Source of the DNA: Gammaproteobacteria bacterium
GTDB lineage: Bacteria > Pseudomonadota > Gammaproteobacteria > Xanthomonadales > Xanthomonadaceae
Direction of reading: 5' to 3'
Length of the DNA: 31,064 bases
NCBI GenBank assembly: GCA_026398715.1
Contig: JAPLSI010000040.1
Coordinates: 1-31,064 of the forward strand
Shown: one piece after another, positions 1 through 8,760 of the stretch
How the letters are laid out: each line of letters begins with the position of its first letter
How positions within the stretch are numbered: position 1 is the stretch's first letter
Notes under the pieces: generated by a model
What the model saw: only the letters and a program-made list of their open reading frames with translations
What the model was told of the DNA's origin: nothing
The model's database searches: none
Translations under genes and position numbers: made by a program

Positions 1-1160
1 GGCAATCCGTGCACTTGCTGGTCGGCAAGCATCTGCACGCGGTTCTCGGCGCGCCGCAGGAAACGATAGGCGGCGGCCAGCGAGTCCACCGTCGCCGCGG
101 GCAGGTGGCCGGCCTGGCCGAGCGCGCCCAGTGCAGGCAACAGGCCGCGCTCGCGCAGCGCTGGTTCGCGACCGGCGCGGATCAGTTGCAGGGCCTGCAC
201 CAGGAATTCGATCTCGCGAATGCCACCCGGTCCCAGCTTGAGGTTGTCGGCCATCTCGCGCCGCTGCACCTCCGCATCGATCATGGCCTTCATCTCGCGC
301 AATCCATCCAGCGCGGTGTAGTCCAGGTAGCGGCGATAGACGAAGGGTTGCAACTGCGACTGCAGGCGCTCGCCGGCCTCGATGTCGCCGGCCACCGCGC
401 GCGCCTTGATCCAGGCGTAACGCTCCCAGTCGCGGCCTTCGCGCTGGTAGTACTGTTCCATCGCGGCAAAACTCAAGGCCAGCCGGCCCGAAGCACCGAA
501 CGGGCGAAGCCGCAGGTCGACGCGATGGGAAAATCCCTCGGCAGTGACCTCGCCAAGCAACTGCGCAAGCCGTTGTCCGACCCGCGTGAAATAGTTTTCC
601 GCATCCAGCGGTCGATCGCCGTCACTGATGCCGTGTTCGGCAAAGGCGTAGATCAGGTCGATGTCGGAGGAAAAATTCAGCTCGCCGCCACCGAGCTTTC
701 CCAGGCCGAACACGACCAGCGATTGCGGCTTGCCGGCTTCGTCGCGCAACTCGCCATGGCGGATGCGCACCTGCGTGGAAGCTACCTGCAGCGCAGCGTC
801 CAGCGCCTGCCCGGCAATCCAGCTGCTGCCGGCCAATGTTTCATCAACGCTGTCGAGGCCGAGCACGTCGCGCCAGACCAGGCGCGTGGACTCGGCGGCA
901 CGCCATCGGCGCAGCAGGCCGGGCCACTGTGCTTCCTGCGCCGGATCGTATGGGGGCGGCGCCTCGGCCGGCTGGTCCAGGGTGGCCAGCAGACGTGGCT
1001 GGGAAACCAGGGTGTCGATCGCGAAATCGCTGGCCAGCGCCAGTCGCGAGAGTCGTTCGATTTGCGAAGCATCATCGCCCAGTGTTGGCTGCGCGCGATG
1101 CAGGCGCGCCAACGCGCGATGCACGATCGATTCGAGCGGATCAGTGGACGCTGCGGACAT
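1..1160 (-). CDS. glnE: Bifunctional glutamine synthetase adenylyltransferase/deadenylase, N-terminal part (partial)
   Basis: GlnE adds AMP to glutamine synthetase and removes it, in the cytoplasm, according to PII signalling. The minus-strand reading frame starts at an ATG at 1160-1158 ([20 protein letters not shown]) and runs off the left edge, giving about 386 of the roughly 950 residues expected. The N-terminal nucleotidyltransferase-like (deadenylase) domain is visible: the [20 protein letters not shown] stretch carries the family signature and metal-binding D-x-D pair, followed by [20 protein letters not shown] and [13 protein letters not shown], both typical of GlnE. The gene lies downstream of mgtE on the same strand, but a terminator at 1201-1237 separates them, so it probably has its own promoter in the short gap. 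The identification is secure. Only the C-terminal adenylylation half is outside the window. Confidence 0.95.
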   Translation of the reverse strand, partial: MSAASTDPLESIVHRALARLHRAQPTLGDDASQIERLSRLALASDFAIDTLVSQPRLLATLDQPAEAPPPYDPAQEAQWPGLLRRWRAAESTRLVWRDVLGLDSVDETLAGSSWIAGQALDAALQVASTQVRIRHGELRDEAGKPQSLVVFGLGKLGGGELNFSSDIDLIYAFAEHGISDGDRPLDAENYFTRVGQRLAQLLGEVTAEGFSHRVDLRLRPFGASGRLALSFAAMEQYYQREGRDWERYAWIKARAVAGDIEAGERLQSQLQPFVYRRYLDYTALDGLREMKAMIDAEVQRREMADNLKLGPGGIREIEFLVQALQLIRAGREPALRERGLLPALGALGQAGHLPAATVDSLAAAYRFLRRAENRVQMLADQQVHGL

Positions 1161-1200
1161 GGCTCGATTCTGGCATAGGCCGATGGCATGCCCGGGTCAC

Positions 1201-1237
1201 CAAAAGAAAAGCCCGCAGCGCATTAGCAGCTGCGGGC
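1201..1237 (-). terminator. Rho-independent terminator of mgtE
   Basis: An 8-bp perfect stem, GCCCGCAG/CTGCGGGC (1211-1218 with 1230-1237), encloses an 11-nt loop. Read on the minus strand it is followed by TTTTCTTTTG (1210-1201), a convincing U-tract. It sits 79 nt downstream of the mgtE stop and upstream of glnE, so it ends mgtE transcription. Confidence 0.85.
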
Positions 1238-1315
1238 CCTCCTGCCCTCCCCCCAATTGGAAGCGTCGCCATCGTGGCTGCGTGGCGGCCGACGTGCACG
1301 TTGCAGTGCAACAAA

Positions 1316-2518
1316 TCAGAGGATCAGCCAAGTCACCAGGGCCAGGAAAGTGCCCATGCTGACGACGTCCGTGATGGTCGTCAGGAAAATGCTGGAAGCG
1401 GTTGCCGGGTCGGCGCCCAGCTTGCGCAGCAGCAGCGGGATGGTCGTGCCGGAGAAGCCGGCCACCGCGCAACTCAAGGCCATGGCCATCATGGTGATGA
1501 AGGCAAGGTAGATCGGGGACCCGTTTTCAGGATGTCGCCCCGCCACGATGTACATCGCCACGCCGGCCAGCATGCCCGTCACCAACCCGTGCATCAGGCC
1601 AAGCAGGGTTTCCTTGCCGACCAGCTGTGCCACCTTCATGCCGCGCAGTTCGCCAAGCGTCATGCCGCGCAGTACGACCGCCAGCGACTGGCAGCCAAGG
1701 TTTCCGCTTTGTCCGCCGAGCACCGGCAGGAACATCGCCAACACCACGATCTTGTCGATGGTGTCCTGGAACATGCCGACCACCGCGGCGCTGATGAACA
1801 CCGTCAGCAGGTTGATCTGCAGCCACGGATGGCGAAACTTGAAGCTGCGCATCATCGGCGTGGCGAGGCGTTCTTCCTTCTCGACACCCACCATCGCACC
1901 GGCCTGCGCCGATATTTCGAAGGCCTGCTGTTCGAACAGTGTTTGTCCGCGCACTTGGCCAACCAGGGTTCCGTCGGCTTCGCATACCGGATAAACCGGG
2001 TAGTGGCGCGTCACCACCTCGCGCATCGCCTGCACCAGCGTCATGTCGGGCAGCAGGAAGAACGGCGAGCGCAACATCACCTGGTCCAGCGTCTGGCTGC
2101 GTTCGGCGTAAAGCAATTCGCGGAAGGCCGCGACGCCGATCAAGCGGTTCGCCGGATCCACCACGAACAGGTAGGTGACCATGCGTTGCCTGATGGTCTC
2201 GCGCAACACGTCGATGGCGGTAGCTACGCTGGTGCCGCTGCGGAACACCGCCGGCGGATCTTCAAGCAGGCGACCGACGGTACCTTCGGTGTAGCGCAGC
2301 GAATCCATCCAGTCGGTGCCTGCGGGCGCCGCCTCCAGGATGCGTTCGCGGCTTTCTTCCGACATCGCTGAAAAAATGCGGTTCGCGCGCGCAGGCGGCA
2401 GCGCCGACAACACCTTGGCCGCAGCCGCCGGCTCCTGCTCTTCCAGTCGCTCGATCGCGGTCTGGGTGTCCAGGCGGGCGACCTGGCCTAGCAGCGGATT
2501 GTTCGGGTCGGGGGCCAA
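1316..2518 (-). CDS. mgtE: Magnesium transporter MgtE
   Basis: Inner-membrane Mg2+ channel/transporter of 400 aa. Domain order fits the family: a short helical N domain (about 1-85), a tandem CBS pair (about 85-205) that senses cytoplasmic Mg2+, a plug helix, and a five-helix pore domain (about 230-400). The pore signature PVLGGQSGNLGCQS and the final FLTTITDVVSMGTF segment, whose Asp corresponds to the Mg2+-binding pore Asp of Thermus MgtE, are both present. At 400 residues it is shorter than the usual ~450, mainly because the N domain is reduced. The first codon of the open frame is TTG (2518), with an AGGAAG ribosome site a few bases upstream; no ATG or GTG lies further upstream in frame. 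It is transcribed alone, ends at a clear terminator, and diverges from the glycosyltransferase gene. Confidence 0.93.
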   Translation of the reverse strand: MAPDPNNPLLGQVARLDTQTAIERLEEQEPAAAAKVLSALPPARANRIFSAMSEESRERILEAAPAGTDWMDSLRYTEGTVGRLLEDPPAVFRSGTSVATAIDVLRETIRQRMVTYLFVVDPANRLIGVAAFRELLYAERSQTLDQVMLRSPFFLLPDMTLVQAMREVVTRHYPVYPVCEADGTLVGQVRGQTLFEQQAFEISAQAGAMVGVEKEERLATPMMRSFKFRHPWLQINLLTVFISAAVVGMFQDTIDKIVVLAMFLPVLGGQSGNLGCQSLAVVLRGMTLGELRGMKVAQLVGKETLLGLMHGLVTGMLAGVAMYIVAGRHPENGSPIYLAFITMMAMALSCAVAGFSGTTIPLLLRKLGADPATASSIFLTTITDVVSMGTFLALVTWLIL

Positions 2519-2618
2519 GCGGCTTCCTGGTCGGACTCGTGGTGTGGCTAGGGTATCCGAAGCTCCGCGTCAGCGCGTGACTTGGCCGGGCCGGGCCGTT
2601 GATGGCGTTCAGTCGGAA

Positions 2619-4679
2619 ATGGGGAACACTTCTGCGGCAAACCGATCCCGCGCCTTGGGCGCGGCTCTCCTGGTCCTGTTGAGCTTGCTGGCGGTGGCCC
2701 GGTCGGCAGTGGGAACGCGGCTGGACAGCTTCACCATTGACGAGCCCTGGCACATCGTGGCCGGCAGCAGCTACGTTCGCACCGGCGACTTCCGCCTCAA
2801 TCCCGAACAACCTCCCTTGGTGAAGTTGTGGGTCGGCACCTTCATGCCGTCGTCGTTCAAGCTGCCGCCCTTGCCGGAGCTGAAGGAAAAGGGCAACGAA
2901 CGCGAGTTCACCGAAATCGTCATGTACGAAGGCAATGACTCGCTGGCCGCGCAGCAGCGCGCGCGGGTCGCGATGTGGACAGGCCACGCCCTGCTGTTGC
3001 TGGCGGTCGGCCTGCTGTGCTGGCGGGCACTCGGGCTGCCCTGGGCGGCGGGCATGCTGGCCTTCCTTGCCATCGATCCCACTATCGGCGCGCACCTGCC
3101 GGTGGTGATGATGGACCTGGCGCTGGGGCTGACGCTGATCCTGGCGGCGCTGTCGGCCGGTTTGTTGTTCGCCCGCTGGCAGTGGCGCTGGGCGGCGGCA
3201 CTGGGCCTGGCGGTCGGACTGGCGCTGGGGTCAAAACATTCGGCGCTCGCCGGCCTGGCGGGCCTGGGCCTTTTGTCCGTGGCCATGGCCCTGCTGCCGG
3301 CGGCGGCAGGCGCGCCCGGACGAGGACGGCGCCTGTTGCAGGTCGTGTTTGCCGGCGCCCTGGGCCTGGCCGTGCTCTGGGCCCAGTACGGCTTCCATTT
3401 CCACGCCGGCACCGATGGCAGTGACAAGTTCAACATGCCGATGCCTGAAAAGATTTCAGGATTGCAGGTGCCCGCCCTGCGCTCGGCGATCGCCTTCGCC
3501 GACGACGCGCACCTGTTGCCGCGTTCCTACCTGTGGGGCCTGGCCGATACCGTGCGCGCCGGCGTGGAAGGCAGGGGCCAGGCGGAACATCTGGTGTGGG
3601 GACGGATCCACAACGGCGCGCCGCCGTGGCACACCTGGCCGAGCGCGGTCGCGTCCAAGTTGCCGCTGGCCTTGCTGGCGCTGTGCCTGCTCGGCGCCGT
3701 CACGATCTGGCGGATGAAACTTTCCACCACGATGCGCACCACCTTGCTGGCCGTGCTGGTGATGGCCGGCACGCACCTGGCTGCATTGATGTCGTCGCAG
3801 GGAACCTACGCCGGCATCCGCCATGGTCTGCCCCTGGTGTTCGCACTGGCGTTGCTCGCCGGCGGCGTCTTCGGCTACGCGTGGCAGGCACGATCGCGGC
3901 TGGTGATGGCGACCTCGAGCATCCTTCTTTTGCTGGCGCTGGCCATGACCGCGCGCGAACCCAGGCTCTGGGAATATTTCAATGAACTCGGCGGCGGCAC
4001 GGCGCACTCGTGGGACCAGTTCGGCAACGAGGGAGTCGACCTCGGCCAGCGCTTCCACGAATTGAACGCGTTCTACCTTTCCACGATGAAACCCGGTGGG
4101 CTGCCGGTGTATTACGACTACCCGTTGATTCGTCGCCAGGCGGGCGATGCCGGGCTTCCGCTGCAGCGGCGAGTGGAGTCGCTGCAGGATGAAAACGTCA
4201 AGGGCATCTACGACGGCTGGTTCGTCAAGGGCATGTGGGCCAACATGCCCTGGCCCAGCGCGGGCTACGATCCCAAGGACGCATTGCGCGGCCTGCGGCC
4301 CGTCGCGCGGTTCGGGCAGATGCAGGTCTGGCGTGGACGACAGGCGCGCCCGGAGTCGCGCGCGCACAGCATGTTCTCCCACGTGATGGAACACATCTAC
4401 AAGAAGGGCGGCAGCGACTGGCCGCTGGTGGAAAAACGCTGCGCGGAAATCGTGGCGCTGCTGCCCTGGCATGTCGGCGCCGCCATCGAACTGGGCAACG
4501 CAAGGCTGCGCCTGGGCGATGCGGCGGGCGCGCGAAGCGCCTACCAGGGCGTGCTCGACGCCAAGCAACAAGTGGTCGAGGCGCGGACGCGTGCACAGAT
4601 CCAAGCGCAGATCGCACGCATCGATTCGGGCATTCCAGCCAAGCAGATCGTGTCGCTGCGCAACCCCTGGCTCGAGTAG
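2619..4679 (+). CDS. GT-C family membrane glycosyltransferase (PMT/ArnT-like) with C-terminal TPR-like segment
   Basis: Predicted polytopic inner-membrane protein of 686 aa, related to the dolichyl-phosphate-mannose-protein mannosyltransferase/ArnT (GT39/GT83) superfamily, which moves sugars from polyprenyl-phosphate carriers to acceptors on the periplasmic side. After a first membrane helix (about 13-30) comes the hallmark acidic loop motif TIDEPWHIVAGSSYVRTGDF (Asp41-Glu42), then NPEQPPLVK, several Leu/Ala-rich helices including ALGLAVGLALGSKHSALAG, and a periplasmic FNELGGGTAHSWDQF loop found in this family. The last ~90 residues form a soluble tail with one TPR-like pair (AAIELGNARLRLGDAAGARS). 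The open frame extends upstream to 2316, but that part overlaps mgtE antisense and looks non-native. The ATG at 2619 directly precedes the hydrophobic start. Substrate cannot be inferred, as no polysaccharide or lipid A genes are adjacent. Confidence 0.82.
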   Translation: MGNTSAANRSRALGAALLVLLSLLAVARSAVGTRLDSFTIDEPWHIVAGSSYVRTGDFRLNPEQPPLVKLWVGTFMPSSFKLPPLPELKEKGNEREFTEIVMYEGNDSLAAQQRARVAMWTGHALLLLAVGLLCWRALGLPWAAGMLAFLAIDPTIGAHLPVVMMDLALGLTLILAALSAGLLFARWQWRWAAALGLAVGLALGSKHSALAGLAGLGLLSVAMALLPAAAGAPGRGRRLLQVVFAGALGLAVLWAQYGFHFHAGTDGSDKFNMPMPEKISGLQVPALRSAIAFADDAHLLPRSYLWGLADTVRAGVEGRGQAEHLVWGRIHNGAPPWHTWPSAVASKLPLALLALCLLGAVTIWRMKLSTTMRTTLLAVLVMAGTHLAALMSSQGTYAGIRHGLPLVFALALLAGGVFGYAWQARSRLVMATSSILLLLALAMTAREPRLWEYFNELGGGTAHSWDQFGNEGVDLGQRFHELNAFYLSTMKPGGLPVYYDYPLIRRQAGDAGLPLQRRVESLQDENVKGIYDGWFVKGMWANMPWPSAGYDPKDALRGLRPVARFGQMQVWRGRQARPESRAHSMFSHVMEHIYKKGGSDWPLVEKRCAEIVALLPWHVGAAIELGNARLRLGDAAGARSAYQGVLDAKQQVVEARTRAQIQAQIARIDSGIPAKQIVSLRNPWLE

Positions 4680-4692
4680 CCACGAGGGCGTT

Positions 4693-4774
4693 TCACGCAG
4701 CACTCACGCAGGCTTCACGCGTGAAAAAACGTGCTGCATCGCAACCTTGAAGCGTGAGGCGTGTCACGTATAGA
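4693..4774 (+). promoter_or_regulatory. Phased TCACGC array and sigma70-like promoter upstream of the protease operon
   Basis: Three TCACGC hexamers start at 4693, 4704 and 4715, exactly 11 bp apart. The last forms the perfect palindrome TTCACGCGTGAA (4714-4725). Inverted GCGTGA copies lie at 4719 and 4752, and a GCGTGT at 4759. A plausible promoter overlaps the right end: -35 TTGAAG (4747-4752), a 16-bp spacer, and -10 TATAGA (4769-4774). The arrangement suggests cooperative binding of a regulator on one DNA face upstream of the gene at 4881. The repeats are seen directly; regulator and function are inferred. Confidence 0.5.
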
Positions 4775-4880
4775 CTCGGGCGGGGCTGTCCCCCGCGCCT
4801 GCCGTTCCCGCCGTTCCCGCCAGCGTGTGTCGCCGCATTCGTGGCGACACAAGTTCATAGACTCTCCTAGAGGATCACCC

Positions 4881-5216
4881 ATGAAGCACAAGTCAAATCT
4901 GGTTTGGCTGGTTACTGCGCTGGCTATCGCCGGTGCCGCGCCTGCCGTGCAAGCCGCGAAACCCACAGCCCAGGAACTGGAAGCCAAGGCCGCGAAGCTC
5001 GCCGCCAAACGCGGCAACTTCAAGCAGCCGCGCACGGTGGCTGAAGGCGAGGCCACGCAGGCACGTCTGGCCAATGGCGCCACGCGCGCACTGGTGCCGA
5101 CCGAACTGTGGAACCAGCTTTCCGTGGAAACGGACGCAAAGGGAAACCTGCGGGTGAATGAAGCCGACGGCAGTGCCGATACGGCCACGAAGAGCGAGGC
5201 CCTGAGCCATGAATAA
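4881..5216 (+). CDS. Small exported protein of unknown function, coupled to the metalloprotease
   Basis: Encodes 111 aa. It starts with a clear Sec signal peptide (MKHKSNLVWLVTALAIAGAA, cleavage after about VQA), then a Lys/Ala/Glu-rich helical stretch and a polar, acidic C-terminus. I recognise no domain and see no cysteines or catalytic motif. The ATG at 4881 is preceded by an AGAGG ribosome site, which favours it over the longer open frame upstream. Its last codons overlap the start of the next gene (ATGAATAA, 8 bp), the classic arrangement for translational coupling. That suggests a job tied to the downstream protease, such as an inhibitor, chaperone or cofactor of folding, but this is inference from position only. 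Confidence 0.75.
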   Translation: MKHKSNLVWLVTALAIAGAAPAVQAAKPTAQELEAKAAKLAAKRGNFKQPRTVAEGEATQARLANGATRALVPTELWNQLSVETDAKGNLRVNEADGSADTATKSEALSHE

Positions 5217-6801
5217 GCGCCACTTGCTGACTGCAGCACTCGCCCTGGCCCTGACCGCCAGCCAGACCATGGCGGCAGACGTCGTCCCGGTCATCCTCGA
5301 TGGCGCAGGCGAAGGCTATTACGACGAGACTCCCGCCGCGCCTGTGGGCGGCAATCCCGGCACCTCGATCGGCCAACAGCGCCGGATCGTCGCCCAGTTC
5401 GCCGCTGACCTGTGGGGCGGCGTGCTAAAGAGTGACGTGCCGGTCTATGTCGGCGCGCAGTTCAACCCGCTCGCGCCGAACGTGCTTGGCTCGGCCGGCG
5501 CGACCTATATCTTCTCCGACTTCGCGAATGCGCCCGTGGCCAACACCTGGTACAGCTCGGCATTGGCCGACGCGATTGCCGGGGTAGACCAGGTCGATGA
5601 CATCGACATCTTTTCGCAGTTCAGTTCCACCTTCAATTTCTACTACGGCCTGGACGGCCAGACACCGGCCGGGCAAGTCAACTTCCTGGACGTGGTGATG
5701 CACGAGTTCGGGCACGGCCTGGGTTTCCAGAACTTCGAGACTGAAGCGACGGGCGCCTTCTTCAGCGGCCGCCAGGACATCTACTCAACCTTCACCTACG
5801 ACAACACCACCGGCAAGCGCTGGACGCAGATGACGATCGCCGAACGCCAGGCCTCGGCCTTGAACTATGGCAACGTGATCTTCGACGGTGCGAGCGCAAC
5901 GGCGGGCGCAAGTCTCGTACTCGGTCCGCGCACCGGTTTCCGTGTAACGGCACCGGCCGGCATCGCTGGCGACTATGCCTACGGCACCGCCTCGTTTGGT
6001 GCACCGGCGTCTCCGTCCAATTTCGCCGGCAACGTGGTGCTCGCGCTTGATGCGGTGATCCCCGTCACGTCCGCCACCGCCACCGACGGTTGCAGCCCGT
6101 TCGACAACGCGGCGGCCGTTGCCGGCAACATCGCGCTGGTCGATCGCGGCAGCTGCGGCTTCGCGGTGAAGGCGAAGAATGCACAGGATGCCGGCGCAAG
6201 CGGGCTCATCGTCGCCAACAATGCAGCGGCCAATCCTCCGCCGGGCATGGGTGGCGCCGATCCCAGCGTGGTCATCCCGGCGATCATGGTGACCCAGGCC
6301 AATGGCGCGTCCTTCAAGGCAAACCTGCCGGGCGTACAGGTCTCGTTCGTCATCGATCCGACCAAACTGCAGGGTGCCGACAATGCTGGCCGGCCGCGCC
6401 TGTTCATGCCCAACCCGGTGCAGGGTGGCTCGTCGGGTTCCCACTACGACACCAACCTGCTGCCGAATGCGTTGATGGAACCCGCCATCAACTCGACGCT
6501 GTTGTCGGCCCTGAACCTGGACATCACGCCCAACCTGTTGCGCGACACCGGTTGGCCGATCAACGATGGCAACGCGAAGATCAATGGTTGCGACACGACC
6601 ATTGACGCCGTGGACGACGCCGGCATCATCATCGGCGCCAACGTCGAGGCCACCAGCAACCTGTGCTTCGCGTCGTCGGCCAACAAGAGCGCGTACCAGA
6701 GCTGCATGGAGATCTACAAGGACAAGCTGGTCGCCAGCGGCCTGGTCACCGGCAAGCAGGGCGGCAAGATGATGGCCTGCGCGGCAAAGATCCTGAAATA
6801 A
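5209..6801 (+). CDS. Secreted zinc metalloprotease with inserted PA domain
   Basis: Protein of 530 aa with a Sec signal peptide (cleavage near TMA-ADV). The zincin motif HEFGHGLGF at His165-Glu166...His169 gives two zinc ligands and the catalytic glutamate. About residues 290-385 form a protease-associated (PA) domain, recognisable from IALVDRGSCGFAVKAKNAQD and GLIVANN. It interrupts the catalytic region, which resumes with GGSSGSHYDTNLLPNALMEP, a block where the third zinc ligand may lie, as I recall from this family. A Cys-containing tail (from about 465) ends in a helical domain with paired cysteines. The protein is probably periplasmic or exported to degrade extracellular protein. It starts inside the end of the small upstream gene and is followed by a strong terminator, so the two form a two-gene operon. 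Confidence 0.85.
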   Translation: MNKRHLLTAALALALTASQTMAADVVPVILDGAGEGYYDETPAAPVGGNPGTSIGQQRRIVAQFAADLWGGVLKSDVPVYVGAQFNPLAPNVLGSAGATYIFSDFANAPVANTWYSSALADAIAGVDQVDDIDIFSQFSSTFNFYYGLDGQTPAGQVNFLDVVMHEFGHGLGFQNFETEATGAFFSGRQDIYSTFTYDNTTGKRWTQMTIAERQASALNYGNVIFDGASATAGASLVLGPRTGFRVTAPAGIAGDYAYGTASFGAPASPSNFAGNVVLALDAVIPVTSATATDGCSPFDNAAAVAGNIALVDRGSCGFAVKAKNAQDAGASGLIVANNAAANPPPGMGGADPSVVIPAIMVTQANGASFKANLPGVQVSFVIDPTKLQGADNAGRPRLFMPNPVQGGSSGSHYDTNLLPNALMEPAINSTLLSALNLDITPNLLRDTGWPINDGNAKINGCDTTIDAVDDAGIIIGANVEATSNLCFASSANKSAYQSCMEIYKDKLVASGLVTGKQGGKMMACAAKILK

Positions 6802-6831
6802 GCGCAAGCACCCGCTTCACAGATGCACCCG

Positions 6832-6860
6832 ACCGGCGCCCTTGTGGCGCCGGTTTTTTT
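6832..6860 (+). terminator. Rho-independent terminator after the metalloprotease operon
   Basis: A 9-bp perfect stem, ACCGGCGCC/GGCGCCGGT (6832-6840 with 6846-6854), has a 5-nt loop and is followed by a run of T residues ending at 6860. It lies 30 nt after the protease stop codon. Confidence 0.9.
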
Positions 6861-6903
6861 GGTTAAGCTCGTGGCGACGGGCCGGGCCCGCGGAGGAGAC
6901 ACC

Positions 6904-8247
6904 ATGGAGTGGGCCGAATCTCGACAGGGATCAACGCTGGTAGTGGCGGTATCGGGCCGCCTGGACATCGAGAGCGCCAATGCGTTCCGCGATGCGCTGC
7001 TGTCGCGGCTGGGCGGCGCCGACTCCAGAGTGGTGCTCGATTTCTCGGGCGTGGAATATATTTCCAGCGCAGGCCTTCGCGTACTGATGATTGCCTCCAA
7101 GCAGGCACGCGCGGCGGGCGTGGCGCTGGCCATCGCCGGCATGCAGCCGCTGGTCGCGGAAATTTTCCAGATCAGCCGGTTCGACACCTTGTTCGCCTGC
7201 CATCCCACGCTGGAACAAGCCCTCACCGGGCAAACGCATGCGACCTCGCAGCCGGCGCGCAGCGGGTTGGGCCAGGACAGCGCGACCGATGCGATCAACG
7301 TCAAGTTCTGGGGGACCCGCGGATCGCTGCCCGCACCGCTGGGCCTGCAGCAACTGCGGGGGAAGCTGGCGTCCGCGCTGGTCGCCGGCGCGGGCCTGAA
7401 CCTGGACACGCTGGAAAAGGCGCGCAGCTTCGTCGATGACCTGCCCTTCCGGGTCGGCGGCACCTACGGCGGCAATTCGTCGTGCGTGGAACTGAGCGCA
7501 AGCGGCAATGACATCGTGTTGCTGGACATGGGCTCGGGCGCGCGCCTGGCGGGACATGACGCAATGCGCCGCCTGGCCGGGCGACCAGGTGAGTTCCATG
7601 TCTTCATGTCCCACCTGCACTGGGACCACATCATGGGATTTCCGTTCTTCGTGCCCGCCTATGTGCCGGGCCAGCACATCCGCATCTACGGTTGCCATGA
7701 ACGACTGGAGCACGCATTCCGGCGCCAGCAGGACGAGCCGAGCTTTCCGGTCGATTTTTCCAAGCTGGGCGCGAACATCGAATTCATCGTGCTGGAACCG
7801 GAACGAAGCTACGACATCGCCGGCTACAAAGTGATGGCCCGCCTGCAATTGCATGGCGGTGATTCCTATGGCTTTCGCTTCGAACGCGATGGCAAGGTCG
7901 TGGTGTATTCCACCGACGCCGAGCACAAGCCCGAACAGGCCGAGGACGTGCGCGGTTTCGTGGAGTTGTTCCGCGATGCCGACCTGGTGATATTCGACGC
8001 CATGTATTCGCTGGCCGACAGCGTTTCCATCCGCGAGGACTGGGGACATTCGAGCAACGTGGTGGGCGTCGAACTGTGCCAGCAGGCGGGGGCGAAGCGA
8101 CTGGCCTTGTTCCACCACGAACCGGTGAACGACGATGCGGCGATCGATCGCCTGTGCCATGAGGCGCAAAGACTCGAGGAGATCACCCGCATGGGCGAGC
8201 GCCTGGAGATCCTGGCCGCCTACGATGGACTGGAACTCGGCGTCTAG
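6904..8247 (+). CDS. STAS (anti-sigma antagonist-like) domain fused to a metallo-beta-lactamase-fold hydrolase
   Basis: A 447-aa cytoplasmic fusion with no signal peptide. Residues about 1-105 are an STAS domain: SGRLDIESANAFRDALL, then LDFSGVEYISSAGLRVL with Ser54/Ser55 at the phosphoacceptor position of SpoIIAA/RsbV-type antagonists. After a ~25-residue linker, residues ~130-447 form a metallo-beta-lactamase fold opening with VKFWGTRGSLPAP. It carries the metal site H237-L-H239-W-D241-H242, a later VYSTDAEH segment and a C-terminal FHHEP histidine, resembling the phosphodiesterase-like MBL branch. The start at 6904 follows a strong GGAGGAG site; the frame is open from 6823 but that part overlaps the terminator. 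Only 3 bp separate it from the CHASE2-phosphatase gene, so the STAS domain is a natural substrate for that phosphatase. What the MBL domain hydrolyses is unknown. Confidence 0.87.
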   Translation: MEWAESRQGSTLVVAVSGRLDIESANAFRDALLSRLGGADSRVVLDFSGVEYISSAGLRVLMIASKQARAAGVALAIAGMQPLVAEIFQISRFDTLFACHPTLEQALTGQTHATSQPARSGLGQDSATDAINVKFWGTRGSLPAPLGLQQLRGKLASALVAGAGLNLDTLEKARSFVDDLPFRVGGTYGGNSSCVELSASGNDIVLLDMGSGARLAGHDAMRRLAGRPGEFHVFMSHLHWDHIMGFPFFVPAYVPGQHIRIYGCHERLEHAFRRQQDEPSFPVDFSKLGANIEFIVLEPERSYDIAGYKVMARLQLHGGDSYGFRFERDGKVVVYSTDAEHKPEQAEDVRGFVELFRDADLVIFDAMYSLADSVSIREDWGHSSNVVGVELCQQAGAKRLALFHHEPVNDDAAIDRLCHEAQRLEEITRMGERLEILAAYDGLELGV

Positions 8248-8250
8248 CCG

Positions 8251-8760
8251 GTGACCACGACGTCGCGAACATCGCAGGCAGACAGTCCGGCACCAGGCTG
8301 GCAACGTCTGCTCGTGTCGGGGCGGGGCCGCAGCTGGGCGGCCGCGCTGGCCTTGCTCTGCGGTTTTTCCCTGCTGCTGCCCGAGCCCGGGCCATTGCCC
8401 GGGCTGCGCAACCTGGCCTTCGACGCCTACCAGGTGTTGTGGCCGCGCGTGCGCAACGCGGAGCCGGTGGTCATCGTCGCCATCGACGATCGCAGTCTTC
8501 AACAGGTGGGCCAGTGGCCCTGGCCGCGCGACACGATGGCGCGCCTGCTGGACCGGATCGCCGCGCGCAAGCCTGCGGTCACCGGCATCGACATCGTGTT
8601 CGCCGAACCCGATCGCACCTCGCCCGACCTGCTCGCGCGACGCTACGCGGACAGTGATCCGGAGCTGGCCGCGCGACTGGCCCAACGTCCCTCCAACGAC
8701 GCGATATTCGCCCAGGCCATGGGCCGCACGCCGGTCGTGCTGGGCGCGCAGCCTGCCTGA
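8251..8760 (+). pseudogene. N-terminal fragment of CHASE2-SpoIIE phosphatase (frame broken)
   Basis: The GTG at 8251, 3 bp after the preceding stop, opens a 169-residue frame. It has one membrane helix (RSWAAALALLCGFSLLLPEP) and the start of a periplasmic CHASE2 sensor domain: LRNLAFDAYQVLWPR, VVIVAIDDRSLQQVGQWPWP, and KPAVTGIDIVFAEPDR. The frame stops at TGA 8758-8760, right after TPVVLGAQP. The rest of the CHASE2 domain continues in the +1 frame (LPEIDAAAAGRGLF). The shift lies at about 8740-8757. The segment between VVLG and the AAAGRG block looks shorter than in other CHASE2 domains I recall, so a small deletion is as likely as a single-base error. Either this is a real inactivating mutation, a sequencing or assembly error, or an unusual recoding event. 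Confidence 0.7.

Noticed and set aside
9..1178. 389-aa plus-strand open frame opposite glnE
   Set aside because: Composition reads like a complement of a GC-rich gene (Arg/Gln/His-rich, no domain). The minus strand carries unmistakable GlnE motifs across the same span.
836..2371. 511-aa plus-strand open frame opposite mgtE
   Set aside because: His/Gln/Arg-rich antisense artefact; the MgtE pore and CBS signatures are on the minus strand.
3456..4703. 415-aa minus-strand open frame opposite the glycosyltransferase
   Set aside because: No recognisable domain and antisense to a gene with clear GT-C motifs.
5785..6807. 340-aa minus-strand open frame opposite the metalloprotease
   Set aside because: Low-complexity Arg/Gly/Val antisense reading; the plus strand has signal peptide, zincin and PA motifs.
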